In this document: positions 34,406 to 44,564 of the stretch, piece by piece | Numbering within the stretch: the first letter of the stretch is position 1 | How the letters are laid out: each line of letters starts with the position of its first letter | Source of the DNA: TMED109 sp002171375 | GTDB lineage: Bacteria; Pseudomonadota; Alphaproteobacteria; TMED109 | Length of the DNA: 64,000 nucleotides | Assembly: GCA_965657505.1 (NCBI GenBank) | Contig: CBFHON010000002.1 | Location: 124,001-188,000, forward strand | Direction of reading: 5' to 3' | Program-made: the position numbers and the translations under genes | The notes under the pieces: generated by a model | Databases searched by the model: none | The model's input: the letters and a program-made list of their open reading frames with translations, nothing else | Told to the model about the DNA's origin: nothing

Positions 34406-36796
34406 ATGGGAAAATTTTTATATTATTCATTTCTATTTTTTATTGGCTTTTCTTTATGTGCAGTACTTTTTTCTCTATCTATTATTTGGAAGTTTGGCAA
34501 CGATTTGCCGGATTATAGATATTTACAATCATATCAAACTAAAGCTATGAGCAGAGTTTATAGCGCTTCAGATAACATAATTGAAGAATATGCAGAAGAA
34601 AAAAGAGTTTTTGTCCCTTATGAAGCTATTCCAGAAAATTTAATAAATGCGTTTATTGTAACGGAAGATAAAAATTTTTTTAAGCATGATGGCATAGATT
34701 TTAAAGGTATTACAAGAGCAACTATTACTAATATTAAAAATATTATATCTGGAAAAAGATTGGTTGGTGCATCTACAATTACTCAACAGGTTGCAAAGAA
34801 TTTTTTATTAACTAATGAAGTTTCTATAGATAGAAAAATTAAGGAAGCATTATTAGCACTTCGAATAGAGAGGACATTAACTAAAGAAAAAATATTAGAG
34901 TTATATTTAAATGAAATATTTTTAGGCTTTAGGTCTTACGGCATAGTAGTTGCTGCGAACAATTATTTTAATAAATCATTAGACGATTTAAAAATATCTG
35001 AGATAGCATTTCTAGCTGGATTACCTAAAGGTCCAAATAATTATCATCCTATTAAAAAATATGAATCAGCAGTAAATAGAAGAAACTATGTTCTTTCGAG
35101 GATGTTTGAAGAAGGTATAATTAGTAAATCAGATTTTTATAAAGGCATAAATGCGAAACTTATAGTTGATAGTTATAGTAGTAAAAATTTAGTAAAAGCA
35201 CATTATTTTTCTGAAGAGGTTAGAAAAATTGCTATAGATAAATTTAGTAAAAAATCTCTATACAATGAAGGGTTGTATATTCTTTCTACTTTAGATGAAG
35301 AGCTACAAACAACTGCCGAAGATGTCCTACTAAAGGGTCTTTTAGAATATGATAAAAGACAAGGTTGGAGAGGTAGAATATCTAAAATAGATCATAAAAA
35401 TATAAATAAAAAATGGTTTATAAAGTTAAAATCTCTTAATTTAGATAATAAGAATATAAATGATTATGGTGTAATTTTAGGTTTTAATAATGATAAAATT
35501 AATATCGGTTTACTGGATGGAAATGAAGGAACTCTTGATATTAAGGAGTCATCATGGATATTAAAAAATAAAAATGAAGAAAAGATTAATATCAATAGTT
35601 TTAAAAATGAAATTTTGAATATAGGAGATGTTTTACTTCTAAAAAAATCTTCAAAGTTCGATTTCAATAATATTTCGTATAAAATCCATCAAATACCCAA
35701 TGTAAATGGAGGTATAGTTGCTATAGATGCATTTACAGGAAAAGTATTAGCTTTAGTAGGTGGATATGATTTTAATAAAAGTAAATTTAATAGAGTTACT
35801 CAAGCACAAAGACAAGCTGGTTCAGCTTTTAAACCTTTTGTATATTTAGCTGCCTTAGAAAATGGAATGAGTCCTTCCTCATTAATACTAGATTCACCCT
35901 TAGTAATTGATCAAGGACCAGGTTTATCAGAATGGATTCCTAAAAACTATACTGGTGAATACTATGGTTTAAGTACTTTAAGAACAGGTCTAGAAAAATC
36001 TAGAAATGTTATGACTGTTCGTCTTGCAAATACTATTGGAATAGATAAAATTGTTGAGGTTGCTAAAAGGTTTAATATTGGAGATTATCCATCTCAATTA
36101 GCAACTGCTTTAGGTGCAGGTGAAACTAACTTATTAAGCTTAACTGCTGCTTATGCCAGTTTTGTTAATGGTGGGAAGCTAATAGAGCCTAAATTTATAG
36201 AAACTATTCATGATAGATATGGTAATATAATACATTCAAGAGAAAAGAGATTATGTAAAATTTGTAAAAATGAATTTGCAGTTGATGATATATTTAAGCA
36301 ATCAGATAGCCCAGTTACAGTTACTAGTAGCGATAATGCATTTCAAATTGCTTGGATGTTAAATGGAGTTATTAAAAATGGTACTGGTAAATCTTTAAGT
36401 AAAATAAATGATTATATAGGTGGTAAAACTGGAACAACTAATGATAATAAAGATGCATGGTTTATAGGCTTTTCCTCAAACCTTGTTGTGGGTGTATATG
36501 TAGGCCATGATTTGCCTTCATCTCTAGGTGATAAAGAAACAGGAGGGAAGGTTTCTGCCCCAATATGGGGAAACTTTATGAAGAAAGCTTTAAAAAAATA
36601 TCCTTCTCATCCCTTTAAAATACCAAAAAATATAGAAATGGTTAAAATAGATGCTGGTTCAGGACTATTACCAAGTGATAGTAGTAAAAAAACAGTTTAT
36701 GAAGCATTTATAACTGGTACAGCGCCTATAGAAAGTGATATAATGCCAAATGGAAATATAATAGATTTAAAATCATTTGATGATAAAATATATTAA
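34406..36796 (+). CDS. mrcA: Penicillin-binding protein 1A (bifunctional transglycosylase/transpeptidase)
   Basis: The 796-residue class A PBP has an N-terminal membrane anchor (about 5-25). The glycosyltransferase domain has catalytic Glu87 in TEDKNFF and GASTITQQVAKN. The OB-like insert of PBP1A lies at about 300-430, and the transpeptidase has Ser473 in AGSAFKPF, SRN (SRNVMTV) and KTGT. It polymerises and crosslinks peptidoglycan. Its stop is followed closely by prfB. In several alphaproteobacteria mrcA and prfB are neighbours. Confidence 0.95.
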   Translation: MGKFLYYSFLFFIGFSLCAVLFSLSIIWKFGNDLPDYRYLQSYQTKAMSRVYSASDNIIEEYAEEKRVFVPYEAIPENLINAFIVTEDKNFFKHDGIDFKGITRATITNIKNIISGKRLVGASTITQQVAKNFLLTNEVSIDRKIKEALLALRIERTLTKEKILELYLNEIFLGFRSYGIVVAANNYFNKSLDDLKISEIAFLAGLPKGPNNYHPIKKYESAVNRRNYVLSRMFEEGIISKSDFYKGINAKLIVDSYSSKNLVKAHYFSEEVRKIAIDKFSKKSLYNEGLYILSTLDEELQTTAEDVLLKGLLEYDKRQGWRGRISKIDHKNINKKWFIKLKSLNLDNKNINDYGVILGFNNDKINIGLLDGNEGTLDIKESSWILKNKNEEKININSFKNEILNIGDVLLLKKSSKFDFNNISYKIHQIPNVNGGIVAIDAFTGKVLALVGGYDFNKSKFNRVTQAQRQAGSAFKPFVYLAALENGMSPSSLILDSPLVIDQGPGLSEWIPKNYTGEYYGLSTLRTGLEKSRNVMTVRLANTIGIDKIVEVAKRFNIGDYPSQLATALGAGETNLLSLTAAYASFVNGGKLIEPKFIETIHDRYGNIIHSREKRLCKICKNEFAVDDIFKQSDSPVTVTSSDNAFQIAWMLNGVIKNGTGKSLSKINDYIGGKTGTTNDNKDAWFIGFSSNLVVGVYVGHDLPSSLGDKETGGKVSAPIWGNFMKKALKKYPSHPFKIPKNIEMVKIDAGSGLLPSDSSKKTVYEAFITGTAPIESDIMPNGNIIDLKSFDDKIY

Positions 36797-36814
36797 TTTA
36801 TGAAAGTTATTAAA

Positions 36815-37913
36815 ATGAATGCTGAAATGTTAAGTATAAAAAATAATATTGAGGTTTCTTTAAATTCTATTCGGAGGCATCTTTGACCCTGAATATTCTA
36901 AAGAAAAATTAAAAGAGTTAAATGCACTAGCAGAAAACCCTGAATTATGGAATGATCAAACGGCTGCTCAGAAACTTATGAGGGAAAGAACACATTTAGA
37001 ACAAAAACTCTCTAATTTTAATAAATTAGAGTTAGAATATAACGATATAATAACAATTATTGAAATTGCTGAACAAGATGAAGATGAAGATCTTCTGTTA
37101 GATGCAAAAAATCAATTAGTAAAATTAAATATAAATATAAAAAAAAAGGAATTAGAATCTCTTCTTTCAAAAGAAGCAGATAAGAATGATTGCTTCATTG
37201 AGATTAATGCAGGCGCAGGAGGTACTGAGAGCCAGGACTGGGCACAAATGTTGTTGAGAATGTATTCTAGGTGGGCAGATAAAAAAGAATACAAGATAAT
37301 AATAATGGATGAAAACCAGGGTGAAGAGGCTGGTATTAAGTCAACATGTATAAAAATAAGTGGTATAAACGCTTATGGATGGTTAAAAACTGAGTCAGGT
37401 GTACATAGGTTGGTAAGAATCTCTCCATTTGATTCACAAAATAGAAGGCATACATCATTTGCTAGTGTGTGGGTATATCCAGATGTTGAAGATAATGTGG
37501 AAATTAATATAGAAGATAAAGATATTAGAATAGATACTTACAGAGCATCTGGTGCTGGGGGACAGCATGTAAATAGGACTGATAGCGCTGTAAGAATAAC
37601 TCATATTCCTAATAATATTGTTGTCCAATGCCAAAAAAATAGATCACAGCATCAGAATAAAGCTGAGGCTTATAAAATGCTTAGAGCTAAACTTTATGAA
37701 TTAGAACTAGAAAAAAAATCTACTGAAAAAGCAAAAAATGAAGATAATAAAACAGAAATTGGTTGGGGACATCAAATTAGATCTTATGTTTTGCAGCCAT
37801 ACCAACTGGTTAAAGACCTTAGAACAAATAAGGAGAGTTCAAACTTTCAATCTATATTAGATGGAAATATTGATGATTTTTTAGAGGCTTCTCTCGCTAA
37901 AAAAGTATCTTAA
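36815..37913 (+). CDS. prfB: Peptide chain release factor 2, programmed +1 frameshift
   Basis: RF2 recognises UGA and UAA. The first 23 codons (from the ATG at 36815) end CGG AGG CAT CTT TGA. A +1 shift at CTT-TGA-C then gives DPEYSKEKLKELN and the rest of the protein, about 366 residues in all. The site copies the known bacterial prfB autoregulatory site: an internal GGAGG three bases before CTTTGAC. The main frame has SPF in RISPFDSQ and GGQ in GAGGQHVNR, so it is a complete RF2. The ATG at 36978 is only an internal Met. Starts at 36800 or 36827 are also possible. Overlaps the convergent peroxiredoxin gene by 4 bp. Confidence 0.94.
36873..36887 (+). promoter_or_regulatory. prfB programmed frameshift site (GGAGG-CAT-CTTTGAC)
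   Basis: An SD-like GGAGG (36873-36877) is followed by three bases and then the slippery CTT with an in-frame TGA and C (36881-36887). When RF2 is scarce the ribosome pauses at UGA and slips +1. Spacing and order equal those of the E. coli site. Confidence 0.92.
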
Positions 37914-38389
37914 CTATTAATTTGTAACATTTCTCTAGAAGATTTTAATACATCCTCAATATGATCTTTAACTTTAACTTTATTCCATATTTTATAAATA
38001 GTACCACCAGCAGAGACTAAAAAAGTAGTTCTTTCTATTCCCATATATTTTCTTCCATACATAGACTTCTCTACCCATACGCCAAAGCTCTCACAAGCCT
38101 CACCATTAACGTCTGAAGCCAAGACAACATCTAAATTATATTTATTTATAAATTTATCATGTTTTTCTACAGTATCTTTAGATATACCAATAACTGTTAT
38201 ATTATTATCATTAAAGAATTTTATATTTTCGGTGAATCCAATAGCTTCCTTAGTACACCCAGGCGTATCATCTTTGGGATAAAAATAAATAATATATGGA
38301 TTATTAAGTTTTGATGTATTAATTGTTAATCCGCTATCTCTTGGAAGGTCTATTAATGGTGCCTTCATGCCTTCAGATATTTTTGGCAT
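37910..38389 (-). CDS. bcp: Thioredoxin-dependent peroxiredoxin (Bcp/PrxQ family)
   Basis: The 159-residue protein has the Bcp pattern YFYPKDDTPGCTKEAIGF with the peroxidatic Cys near residue 42. The resolving Cys that lies five residues later in typical Bcp is Ile here, so it would be a 1-Cys form or use another Cys (in GEACESFG). ERTTFLVSAGGTI is the usual C-terminal strand. It reduces hydroperoxides with thioredoxin or glutathione. GGAGAAA serves as ribosome site; convergent with prfB and divergent from the AsmA-like gene. Confidence 0.9.
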   Translation of the reverse strand: MPKISEGMKAPLIDLPRDSGLTINTSKLNNPYIIYFYPKDDTPGCTKEAIGFTENIKFFNDNNITVIGISKDTVEKHDKFINKYNLDVVLASDVNGEACESFGVWVEKSMYGRKYMGIERTTFLVSAGGTIYKIWNKVKVKDHIEDVLKSSREMLQINS

Positions 38390-38470
38390 TTTTTCTCCTT
38401 TAATTATATATATTTAGTAATCTAATTATCATATAATATATTTATAAAGAACTAAAATAGTTAAATAAAT

Positions 38471-41302
38471 ATGAAATTTTTTATAATGTATAAATTTATT
38501 TTTAATATTCTTAAAAAGTTATTTATATTATTTTCTTCTGTTATAGCATTATGCTCACTTGCTCTAATGGCACTTTGTATAATTATTTTAGCTAGTAAGT
38601 CTATAACTATAACAGATAATAACAAATATATTTCTAAATTAATGAGTTGGTATTTTGATAAAGAAGTTTATTTTGAAGAAGTTAAAATAAACAATATTAG
38701 CTTGAAAGAATATTATACTTTTAAAATAAAAAATTTAACTATTAATAAAATAAATGATTATCAAAATTTAGAAGTTGAATATGCAAAATTTGATATTAAT
38801 ATAGGTAATATTCTTAATAGAGTTTCTAAATTTAATAGCATTTATTTAAATAATATATCAATAGATTACTTAAGAAAAGATGAAAATATTACTAATTCTA
38901 GTTATGTATCATTAAATAATATAATAGGTATTACGAAAAATTTATATATTAATAATGGTCGTATAAATGTTGATATAGCTAAAAGGACATACAACTTTTC
39001 AAAGATTAATCTAAAAAAAATAGATGGAAAAAATATCAATATTAATGGGTCTTTTAATTATAAAGACAACTATTTTCAGAAAGTTGATAAACTTTTTACT
39101 TTTAAATCGTTAACGTTTAATGGAAAAGATATCATTAATTTAAAATTTGAAGATTTTAATATTAATGATTCAATTGTAAAAGAATTTGTTAATAATAATA
39201 ATTTTAATATTAAAGGATCTATTAATGGTGAATTAAATTTTCATTTTATAAATGACTTTTTATCAACTATTGATATTAACATAGCTTCTTCTAATATTTT
39301 TTTAAATTTAACAAATAAGATTAATTATAATGGCGTACAACTTATTAAATTACCTGATATAAAATTATTTGAATTAAGTGCTAATTATAATTTTCAAGAA
39401 GATATGCTTCAAATTAATGAGCTTAATATAAATATAAAAAATAATAAATTTAAAGATAGTGGAATATCAATTTCTAATAAATATAATTTAGAGAATAAAG
39501 TAATTAATATAAAATCATACTTTAAAAACATAAAATTAAATGATTATATTTATATAAATGATTCAAAATATAATTTAGATATTTTTGCTAATATAAATGG
39601 AAATATAGAACTTTTTATTAAAAATTATAACTTAAGTTCAATTGTGTTATCTATTAATACTATTTCTAATACAGGTATTAATTTTAAAGATATTCAATAT
39701 AACTTCGATAGAGATAGTAAAGTAAATAATTTATCATTTTCTGTAAATTCTAAGTATAAGTCACTTAAAAGTTTTATAAAAAAATATAATTTATACAAGG
39801 ATATTCAACAACTACCAATTCAACCGGAGGATGTAATAAATTTTGATGCAAATATAAATATGTTAGAATTATTTAATTCTAAATATGATATATTTGGATC
39901 TATTAAAGGTAATTTAATATTTGATAAAAATATTCATTTATTTAACGACGCCATAATATTAAATTCTTTAGAATATGCATTTGATTTTGATAATAATAAA
40001 AGTATTATTTTAGGTAAAATTAATAATAATCACTCAGAAATAAATTTTAGTTATTTTAAAGATAAAACAAATTTACCTGAAATAAAGTTTGATTATCTTA
40101 TATCTAATGACATTATTAATAACTTAAAATTTATAAAATATTTTCAAGGTGATACTCTTTTGGAATGCGTTATTACAAATTTGGATCATACTAATTATGA
40201 TTGTAATTTAAATTTAACTGATACATCTTTTTCTATTCCCTTTATTAAATATGAGAAGTCTTTAAGTCAAGATGCTCTGCTAAGCTTTAACGGTAATTTA
40301 AATAATGTATCTAAATTAAATAAAATAAATTTGTATTATATAAATATGGAAAATATTTTTGATATTACTTTTAATATAGATAACTCTAATGATAATTATA
40401 ATATAAAATTTCATAAGTTATTATCTGATAGAAATAATTTATCTTTAGACTTAAATTATGATTCCGGTTCTTATGAAATAATCATTCATTCAGGTTCACT
40501 TGATCTAGATTTATTCATTGGAAATACATACAGTAATAATTCACCGCTGGACATTTCAGTAAATGCAAATTTAGATAAGTTCTTCATTAAAGATATTATT
40601 ATTAATAATGGAAATATTTTTTATCAGAATTCTAGGAATAAAAAAATATTAAGCATAGAAGGGAAGTATCATTCTGATGAAAATATTTTATTTAATTATA
40701 ATAATATAAATGACTCAAACATTCTAAAATATTATTTTCGTGCTAGTAATGCAGGAAAATTTTTTGAACTACTTAATTATAAAAGTGAACTCAAGGATGG
40801 AGTTTTATCATCGGAAGGCTTTTTAGGAAATTTAGATAATGATAATGATATTATGGGTACTATAAGTATAGATAATTTTAAAATAATGAAGGCGCCTTTA
40901 TTTGCAGAACTTTTATTGGCTGCATCTTTGACTGGTCTAACTGAAGTATTAGAAAATGATGGTATTGAATTTGAACAATTTGATGCACAATTTACTGCTA
41001 AAGATGATGAATTTCTAATTTCTAAATCTAGAGCGTATGGCTTTTCTCTTGGTTTGACAGCAGAAGGGAAAATAAATAGTAAAGAAAAATCTATTAATTT
41101 ACTAGGTTCAATAGTTCCAGCTTATAAAATTAATTCTTTATTAAATAATATTCCTATAGTTGGTGATTTATTAACCGCTAGAGAAGATGAAGGAATTTTT
41201 GCTATAAATTATGAGGCTATCGGAAAGTGGAATAATCCAAATATTCTTATTAATCCATTGAGCTTATTAACACCAGGTATAATTAGAAATATTTTTAATT
41301 AA
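38471..41302 (+). CDS. AsmA/YhdP-like large envelope protein
   Basis: The 943-residue protein has one N-terminal membrane anchor (about 15-40). A very long beta-rich stretch, rich in Asn, Ile and Lys, follows, and a C-terminal AsmA-like domain ends it: KAPLFAELLLAASLTGL, then FTAKDDEFLISKSRAYGFSL and IPIVGDLLTAREDEGIFAINYEAIG. This C-terminal pattern matches the YhdP/DUF3971 group, periplasm-spanning bridge proteins linked to phospholipid transport to the outer membrane. Position between bcp and tyrS is common in alphaproteobacteria. The middle has drifted so strongly to A/T codons that few residues are conserved. Confidence 0.8.
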   Translation: MKFFIMYKFIFNILKKLFILFSSVIALCSLALMALCIIILASKSITITDNNKYISKLMSWYFDKEVYFEEVKINNISLKEYYTFKIKNLTINKINDYQNLEVEYAKFDINIGNILNRVSKFNSIYLNNISIDYLRKDENITNSSYVSLNNIIGITKNLYINNGRINVDIAKRTYNFSKINLKKIDGKNININGSFNYKDNYFQKVDKLFTFKSLTFNGKDIINLKFEDFNINDSIVKEFVNNNNFNIKGSINGELNFHFINDFLSTIDINIASSNIFLNLTNKINYNGVQLIKLPDIKLFELSANYNFQEDMLQINELNINIKNNKFKDSGISISNKYNLENKVINIKSYFKNIKLNDYIYINDSKYNLDIFANINGNIELFIKNYNLSSIVLSINTISNTGINFKDIQYNFDRDSKVNNLSFSVNSKYKSLKSFIKKYNLYKDIQQLPIQPEDVINFDANINMLELFNSKYDIFGSIKGNLIFDKNIHLFNDAIILNSLEYAFDFDNNKSIILGKINNNHSEINFSYFKDKTNLPEIKFDYLISNDIINNLKFIKYFQGDTLLECVITNLDHTNYDCNLNLTDTSFSIPFIKYEKSLSQDALLSFNGNLNNVSKLNKINLYYINMENIFDITFNIDNSNDNYNIKFHKLLSDRNNLSLDLNYDSGSYEIIIHSGSLDLDLFIGNTYSNNSPLDISVNANLDKFFIKDIIINNGNIFYQNSRNKKILSIEGKYHSDENILFNYNNINDSNILKYYFRASNAGKFFELLNYKSELKDGVLSSEGFLGNLDNDNDIMGTISIDNFKIMKAPLFAELLLAASLTGLTEVLENDGIEFEQFDAQFTAKDDEFLISKSRAYGFSLGLTAEGKINSKEKSINLLGSIVPAYKINSLLNNIPIVGDLLTAREDEGIFAINYEAIGKWNNPNILINPLSLLTPGIIRNIFN

Positions 41303-41307
41303 AAAAT

Positions 41308-42579
41308 TTATTGTTTTTCTATTAAGATATGCTTTTTTTTGCCTACTGATAGTTTTATTTTTTTATCTTCAACAAAATGTGAATTATTTATTTTTAAATT
41401 TTCATCTAAAATAGTAATATCATTTAATTTAACACCTGATCCTCTAATTAGTCGCCTTGCTTCTCCTTTGCTTGATGCTAAATAATTATTATTAATTAAA
41501 CATTCTAATATTGAAATTCCTTCTGAAATTTCATTATTACTATATAAAATTATAGGAAGGTTTGCATCGCCTCCTTTGTTTTCGAATATATTTTTGGCAG
41601 TTAGTATCGCTTTCTCAGTTGCCTCTTTACCATGCAATAAGGTTGTAGCAGCATTAGCTAACATTATTTTAGCATCATTGATTTCTGCACCTTCAAGTTT
41701 ATCTAATTTTTTTATTTCATTCAGACTTATTTCTGTAAAAAGCTTTAAAAATCTAACAACATCTTTATCTTCTGTATTTCTCCAAAATTGCCAATAATCC
41801 CATGGGGAACATAAATTTGAATTAAGCCATATTGCTCCATTTGCTGTTTTACCCATTTTTGTACCTGAGGAAGTTGTTATTAAAGGAGAGGTCAGACCAA
41901 ATAATGAGTCTTTAGATTTTTCTGTGATAACTCTTCTATGCAATTCAATTCCATTTATTATATTTCCCCATTGGTCACTTCCTCCCATTTGAATTAAACA
42001 GCCATATCTCTGATTTAATTCATAAAAATCATATGCCTGTAGTATCATATAATTAAATTCTAAAAATGAAAGTGTTTGTTCTCTCTCTAATCTTAATTTT
42101 ACAGAATCAAATGTTAACATTCTATTTATAGAGAAATGTTTACCAAAATCTCTTAGAAAATCTATATAATTTAGATTTTTTAGCCATTCAGCATTATCTA
42201 CCATTATAGCTGAATTATTTTCATCATTAAAATTTATAAATTTCTTAAATACTTCTTTTATACTCAGTGAGTTATTTCTAATAACATCATCAGTTAATAA
42301 TTTACGCGATTCATCTTTTCCTGATGGGTCACCAACTAAAGTAGTTCCTCCTCCTAATAGTATTATAGGTTTATGGCCAGTTCTCTGAAACCACCGTAGA
42401 AGCATTATTTGAATTAGAGAGCCTACATGAAGGCTGGATGCAGTGCAGTCAAAACCAATATAGGCAGGTATATTTTCTTGTTTACTAAGTATTTTATCTA
42501 AATTATTTATATCAGTAGCTTGATGTATAAATCCACGTGAGATAATCTCTTTAATAAATTCTGAACTATATTCTGCCAT
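41308..42579 (-). CDS. tyrS: Tyrosyl-tRNA synthetase
   Basis: The 423-residue class I synthetase has the HIGH-like motif SLHVG within GFDCTASSLHVGSLIQ. The tyrosine/ATP pocket includes GGTTLVGDPSGKDESR, GGSDQWGNIING and the KMSKS counterpart KMGKT. The C-terminal S4 RNA-binding domain is present (SSKGEARRLIRGSGVKLND). It charges tRNA-Tyr. Convergent with the AsmA-like gene (5 bp apart) and divergent from anmK. Confidence 0.96.
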   Translation of the reverse strand: MAEYSSEFIKEIISRGFIHQATDINNLDKILSKQENIPAYIGFDCTASSLHVGSLIQIMLLRWFQRTGHKPIILLGGGTTLVGDPSGKDESRKLLTDDVIRNNSLSIKEVFKKFINFNDENNSAIMVDNAEWLKNLNYIDFLRDFGKHFSINRMLTFDSVKLRLEREQTLSFLEFNYMILQAYDFYELNQRYGCLIQMGGSDQWGNIINGIELHRRVITEKSKDSLFGLTSPLITTSSGTKMGKTANGAIWLNSNLCSPWDYWQFWRNTEDKDVVRFLKLFTEISLNEIKKLDKLEGAEINDAKIMLANAATTLLHGKEATEKAILTAKNIFENKGGDANLPIILYSNNEISEGISILECLINNNYLASSKGEARRLIRGSGVKLNDITILDENLKINNSHFVEDKKIKLSVGKKKHILIEKQ

Positions 42580-42627
42580 TTTAAATAACCTTAAATACTA
42601 ATATTTATTTTTTAAAGGACATATTTA

Positions 42628-43758
42628 ATGAAAACAAGAGATAAATATAGTTATTTAATGAAAATTAATAAAACTTTTATAAATTCTATGGGTCTTATGA
42701 GTGGAACTTCACTAGATGGCTTAGATATTGCCTTAATTAGTTCTGATTCTCTAAATAAATTTATATTAAGACAATTTAATACATACAAATATAGTAAGTC
42801 ATTAAAGCAAAGTATTAGAGATTTTATTGATAATAGAAAAAATATAAATCATTTAGATGGTTTGATCACAGAATTTAATGCTAAATGTATTAAGTCTTTT
42901 ATGGTAGAATTTAATATTAAACAGTCAGATATTGATATAATTGGTATGCATGGACATACTATTTTCCACTCTCCCAAAGAGAATTGGACTTGGCAGTTAA
43001 GTAATGGAAAGGCCTTATCAAATTTAGTGAATATTCCTGTAATATCAAATTTGCGATATAGAGATGTTTGTTTAGGAGGAGAGGGTGCGCCCTTAGTAGG
43101 AATATGGCATAAAACTCTTTTAATGGGTTCTAAAGATCCTATTTTTCCATGTGTATTTTTAAATATTGGTGGAGTATCTAACATAACTTATATAGAAAAT
43201 GAATATGAGATTCCTTATAGTTTTGATATAGGTGTTGGAAATGGTCCTATAGATATGGTTATGGAAAAATATTTTGATATTTCTTTTGATACAGGTGGAA
43301 AAATAAGTTTAAAAGGAGTTGTTAATAAAAATTCGATATATAATATTTTAACAAATGAATGGTTTAAAAAACTCCCTCCAAAATCTATAGATAAAAGTAG
43401 TTTAAATATACTTATTCAATCATGTATTAAACATTTATCTCCAGAAGATAAGGCTGCAACATTATCTAAATTAATAAGTTTACAACTTAAAGAAAGTCTA
43501 AATTTTTTCTCTAAGAGACCAAAGTGTTTATTTATTTGTGGTGGTGGCTCTAAAAATGAAGCAATAATAAAAGGTTTAAAAGAAGAATACGGCGACATAA
43601 TACTTCCCTTAGAAGCACATTGGAATTCTGATGCCATGGAAGCCCAAGCTTTTGCTTATTTAGCAACTAGAAGTTTAAAAAGTATTTCTTATACATGGCA
43701 AAAAATTACTGGAGTAAGAAATGAAGCCTCTGGAGGATTATTGAATTTTCCAGATTAA
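42628..43758 (+). CDS. anmK: Anhydro-N-acetylmuramic acid kinase
   Basis: The 376-residue kinase recycles 1,6-anhydroMurNAc released by lytic transglycosylases. It has MGLMSGTSLDGLDIAL (phosphate-binding), GMHGHTIFHSP, LNIGGVSNITYI, and FDIGVGNGPIDM. Late FICGGGSKN also fits. The ATG at 42628 is preceded by AAAGGA at suitable spacing, though a Met ten codons in would also give a normal start. Divergent from tyrS, the usual tyrS/anmK arrangement in proteobacteria. Overlaps the convergent hydrolase gene by 4 bp. Confidence 0.94.
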   Translation: MKTRDKYSYLMKINKTFINSMGLMSGTSLDGLDIALISSDSLNKFILRQFNTYKYSKSLKQSIRDFIDNRKNINHLDGLITEFNAKCIKSFMVEFNIKQSDIDIIGMHGHTIFHSPKENWTWQLSNGKALSNLVNIPVISNLRYRDVCLGGEGAPLVGIWHKTLLMGSKDPIFPCVFLNIGGVSNITYIENEYEIPYSFDIGVGNGPIDMVMEKYFDISFDTGGKISLKGVVNKNSIYNILTNEWFKKLPPKSIDKSSLNILIQSCIKHLSPEDKAATLSKLISLQLKESLNFFSKRPKCLFICGGGSKNEAIIKGLKEEYGDIILPLEAHWNSDAMEAQAFAYLATRSLKSISYTWQKITGVRNEASGGLLNFPD

Positions 43759-44393
43759 CTATTATTTTTACTAATATATTTCTCTATTTTATTTTGAATA
43801 TCATCTAAATTTTTTGCAAAAAAGTGGTCTGCGCCAACAATTTTTTTGTATTCTATCTTTAAATTTTTTTGTTTATTTAACTTATCAACAAGTTCAGTAA
43901 CGCATTCCTCTTCTACTATTTTATCATCTGTACCCTGGATTATAAGACCATTTGCAGGGCATGGAGCTAAAAAAGAGAAGTCATACAAGCTTGCTGGCGG
44001 ACTTATTGCGACAAAGCCAGAAATTTCTGGTCTTCTCATTAATAATTGAAGCGCTAGCCATGAGCCAAAAGAAAAACCAGCTATCCAAGTTGTTCGAGCC
44101 GTTGGGTTTTCTGCTTGTAGCCAATCTAAAGCCGCAGCTGCATCTGTTAACTCTCCTACACCATTATCATAAGCACCTTGGCTTCTACCAACTCCTCTAA
44201 AATTAAATCTTAGTGTAGAAAAATTTGAGTTTTTAAAAGCTTGGTATGTTTTATAAACTAACTTATTATTCATTGTTCCACCCTGTCTTGGGTGAGGATG
44301 CAAAACAACACAAAGTGGAGAGTTATCTTGATTCCCTTTTTGATATCTAGCTTCTAATCTTCCTTCTGGTCCAGGTATTATAATTTCAGGCAT
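43755..44393 (-). CDS. Alpha/beta hydrolase (COG2945-like)
   Basis: The 212-residue alpha/beta hydrolase has the nucleophile elbow GFSFGSWLAL (Ser near residue 107), acid in QGTDDKIV and His in GADHFFAKN, so the triad is complete. VLHPHPRQGGTMNNKL at the N-terminus is characteristic of a small hydrolase group common next to Suf/Isc genes in alphaproteobacteria; here cysE and two cysteine desulfurases lie divergent to it. Substrate unknown. Cytoplasmic. Confidence 0.88.
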   Translation of the reverse strand: MPEIIIPGPEGRLEARYQKGNQDNSPLCVVLHPHPRQGGTMNNKLVYKTYQAFKNSNFSTLRFNFRGVGRSQGAYDNGVGELTDAAAALDWLQAENPTARTTWIAGFSFGSWLALQLLMRRPEISGFVAISPPASLYDFSFLAPCPANGLIIQGTDDKIVEEECVTELVDKLNKQKNLKIEYKKIVGADHFFAKNLDDIQNKIEKYISKNNS

Positions 44394-44424
44394 ATTAGTT
44401 CCATATTGATGGTAATAAAAATAT

Positions 44425-44444
44425 TATATACCATATAGTATATA
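44425..44444. repeat. 20-bp palindrome TATATAC-N6-GTATATA upstream of cysE
   Basis: Perfect 7-bp arms (44425-44431 and 44438-44444) and a 6-bp spacer lie in the 171-bp gap between the divergent hydrolase and cysE genes, 121 bp before the cysE start. The size would suit a dimeric regulator such as an Rrf2-family protein, but the A/T bias makes chance quite possible. Confidence 0.3.
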
Positions 44445-44564
44445 AGCTTGTTTAAACTGCATATAAGTAGTATTTAATAATACTTTAATAAAATATTATT
44501 TATATACATAAACTAATTGCTATAATAAAGGATTAATTTATTTTAATTATATAAAGGGTTTAAA

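Noticed and set aside
36978..37913. Short prfB starting at the internal ATG
   Set aside because: It would lack the RF2 N-terminus; the upstream frame plus the CTTTGAC shift restores it.
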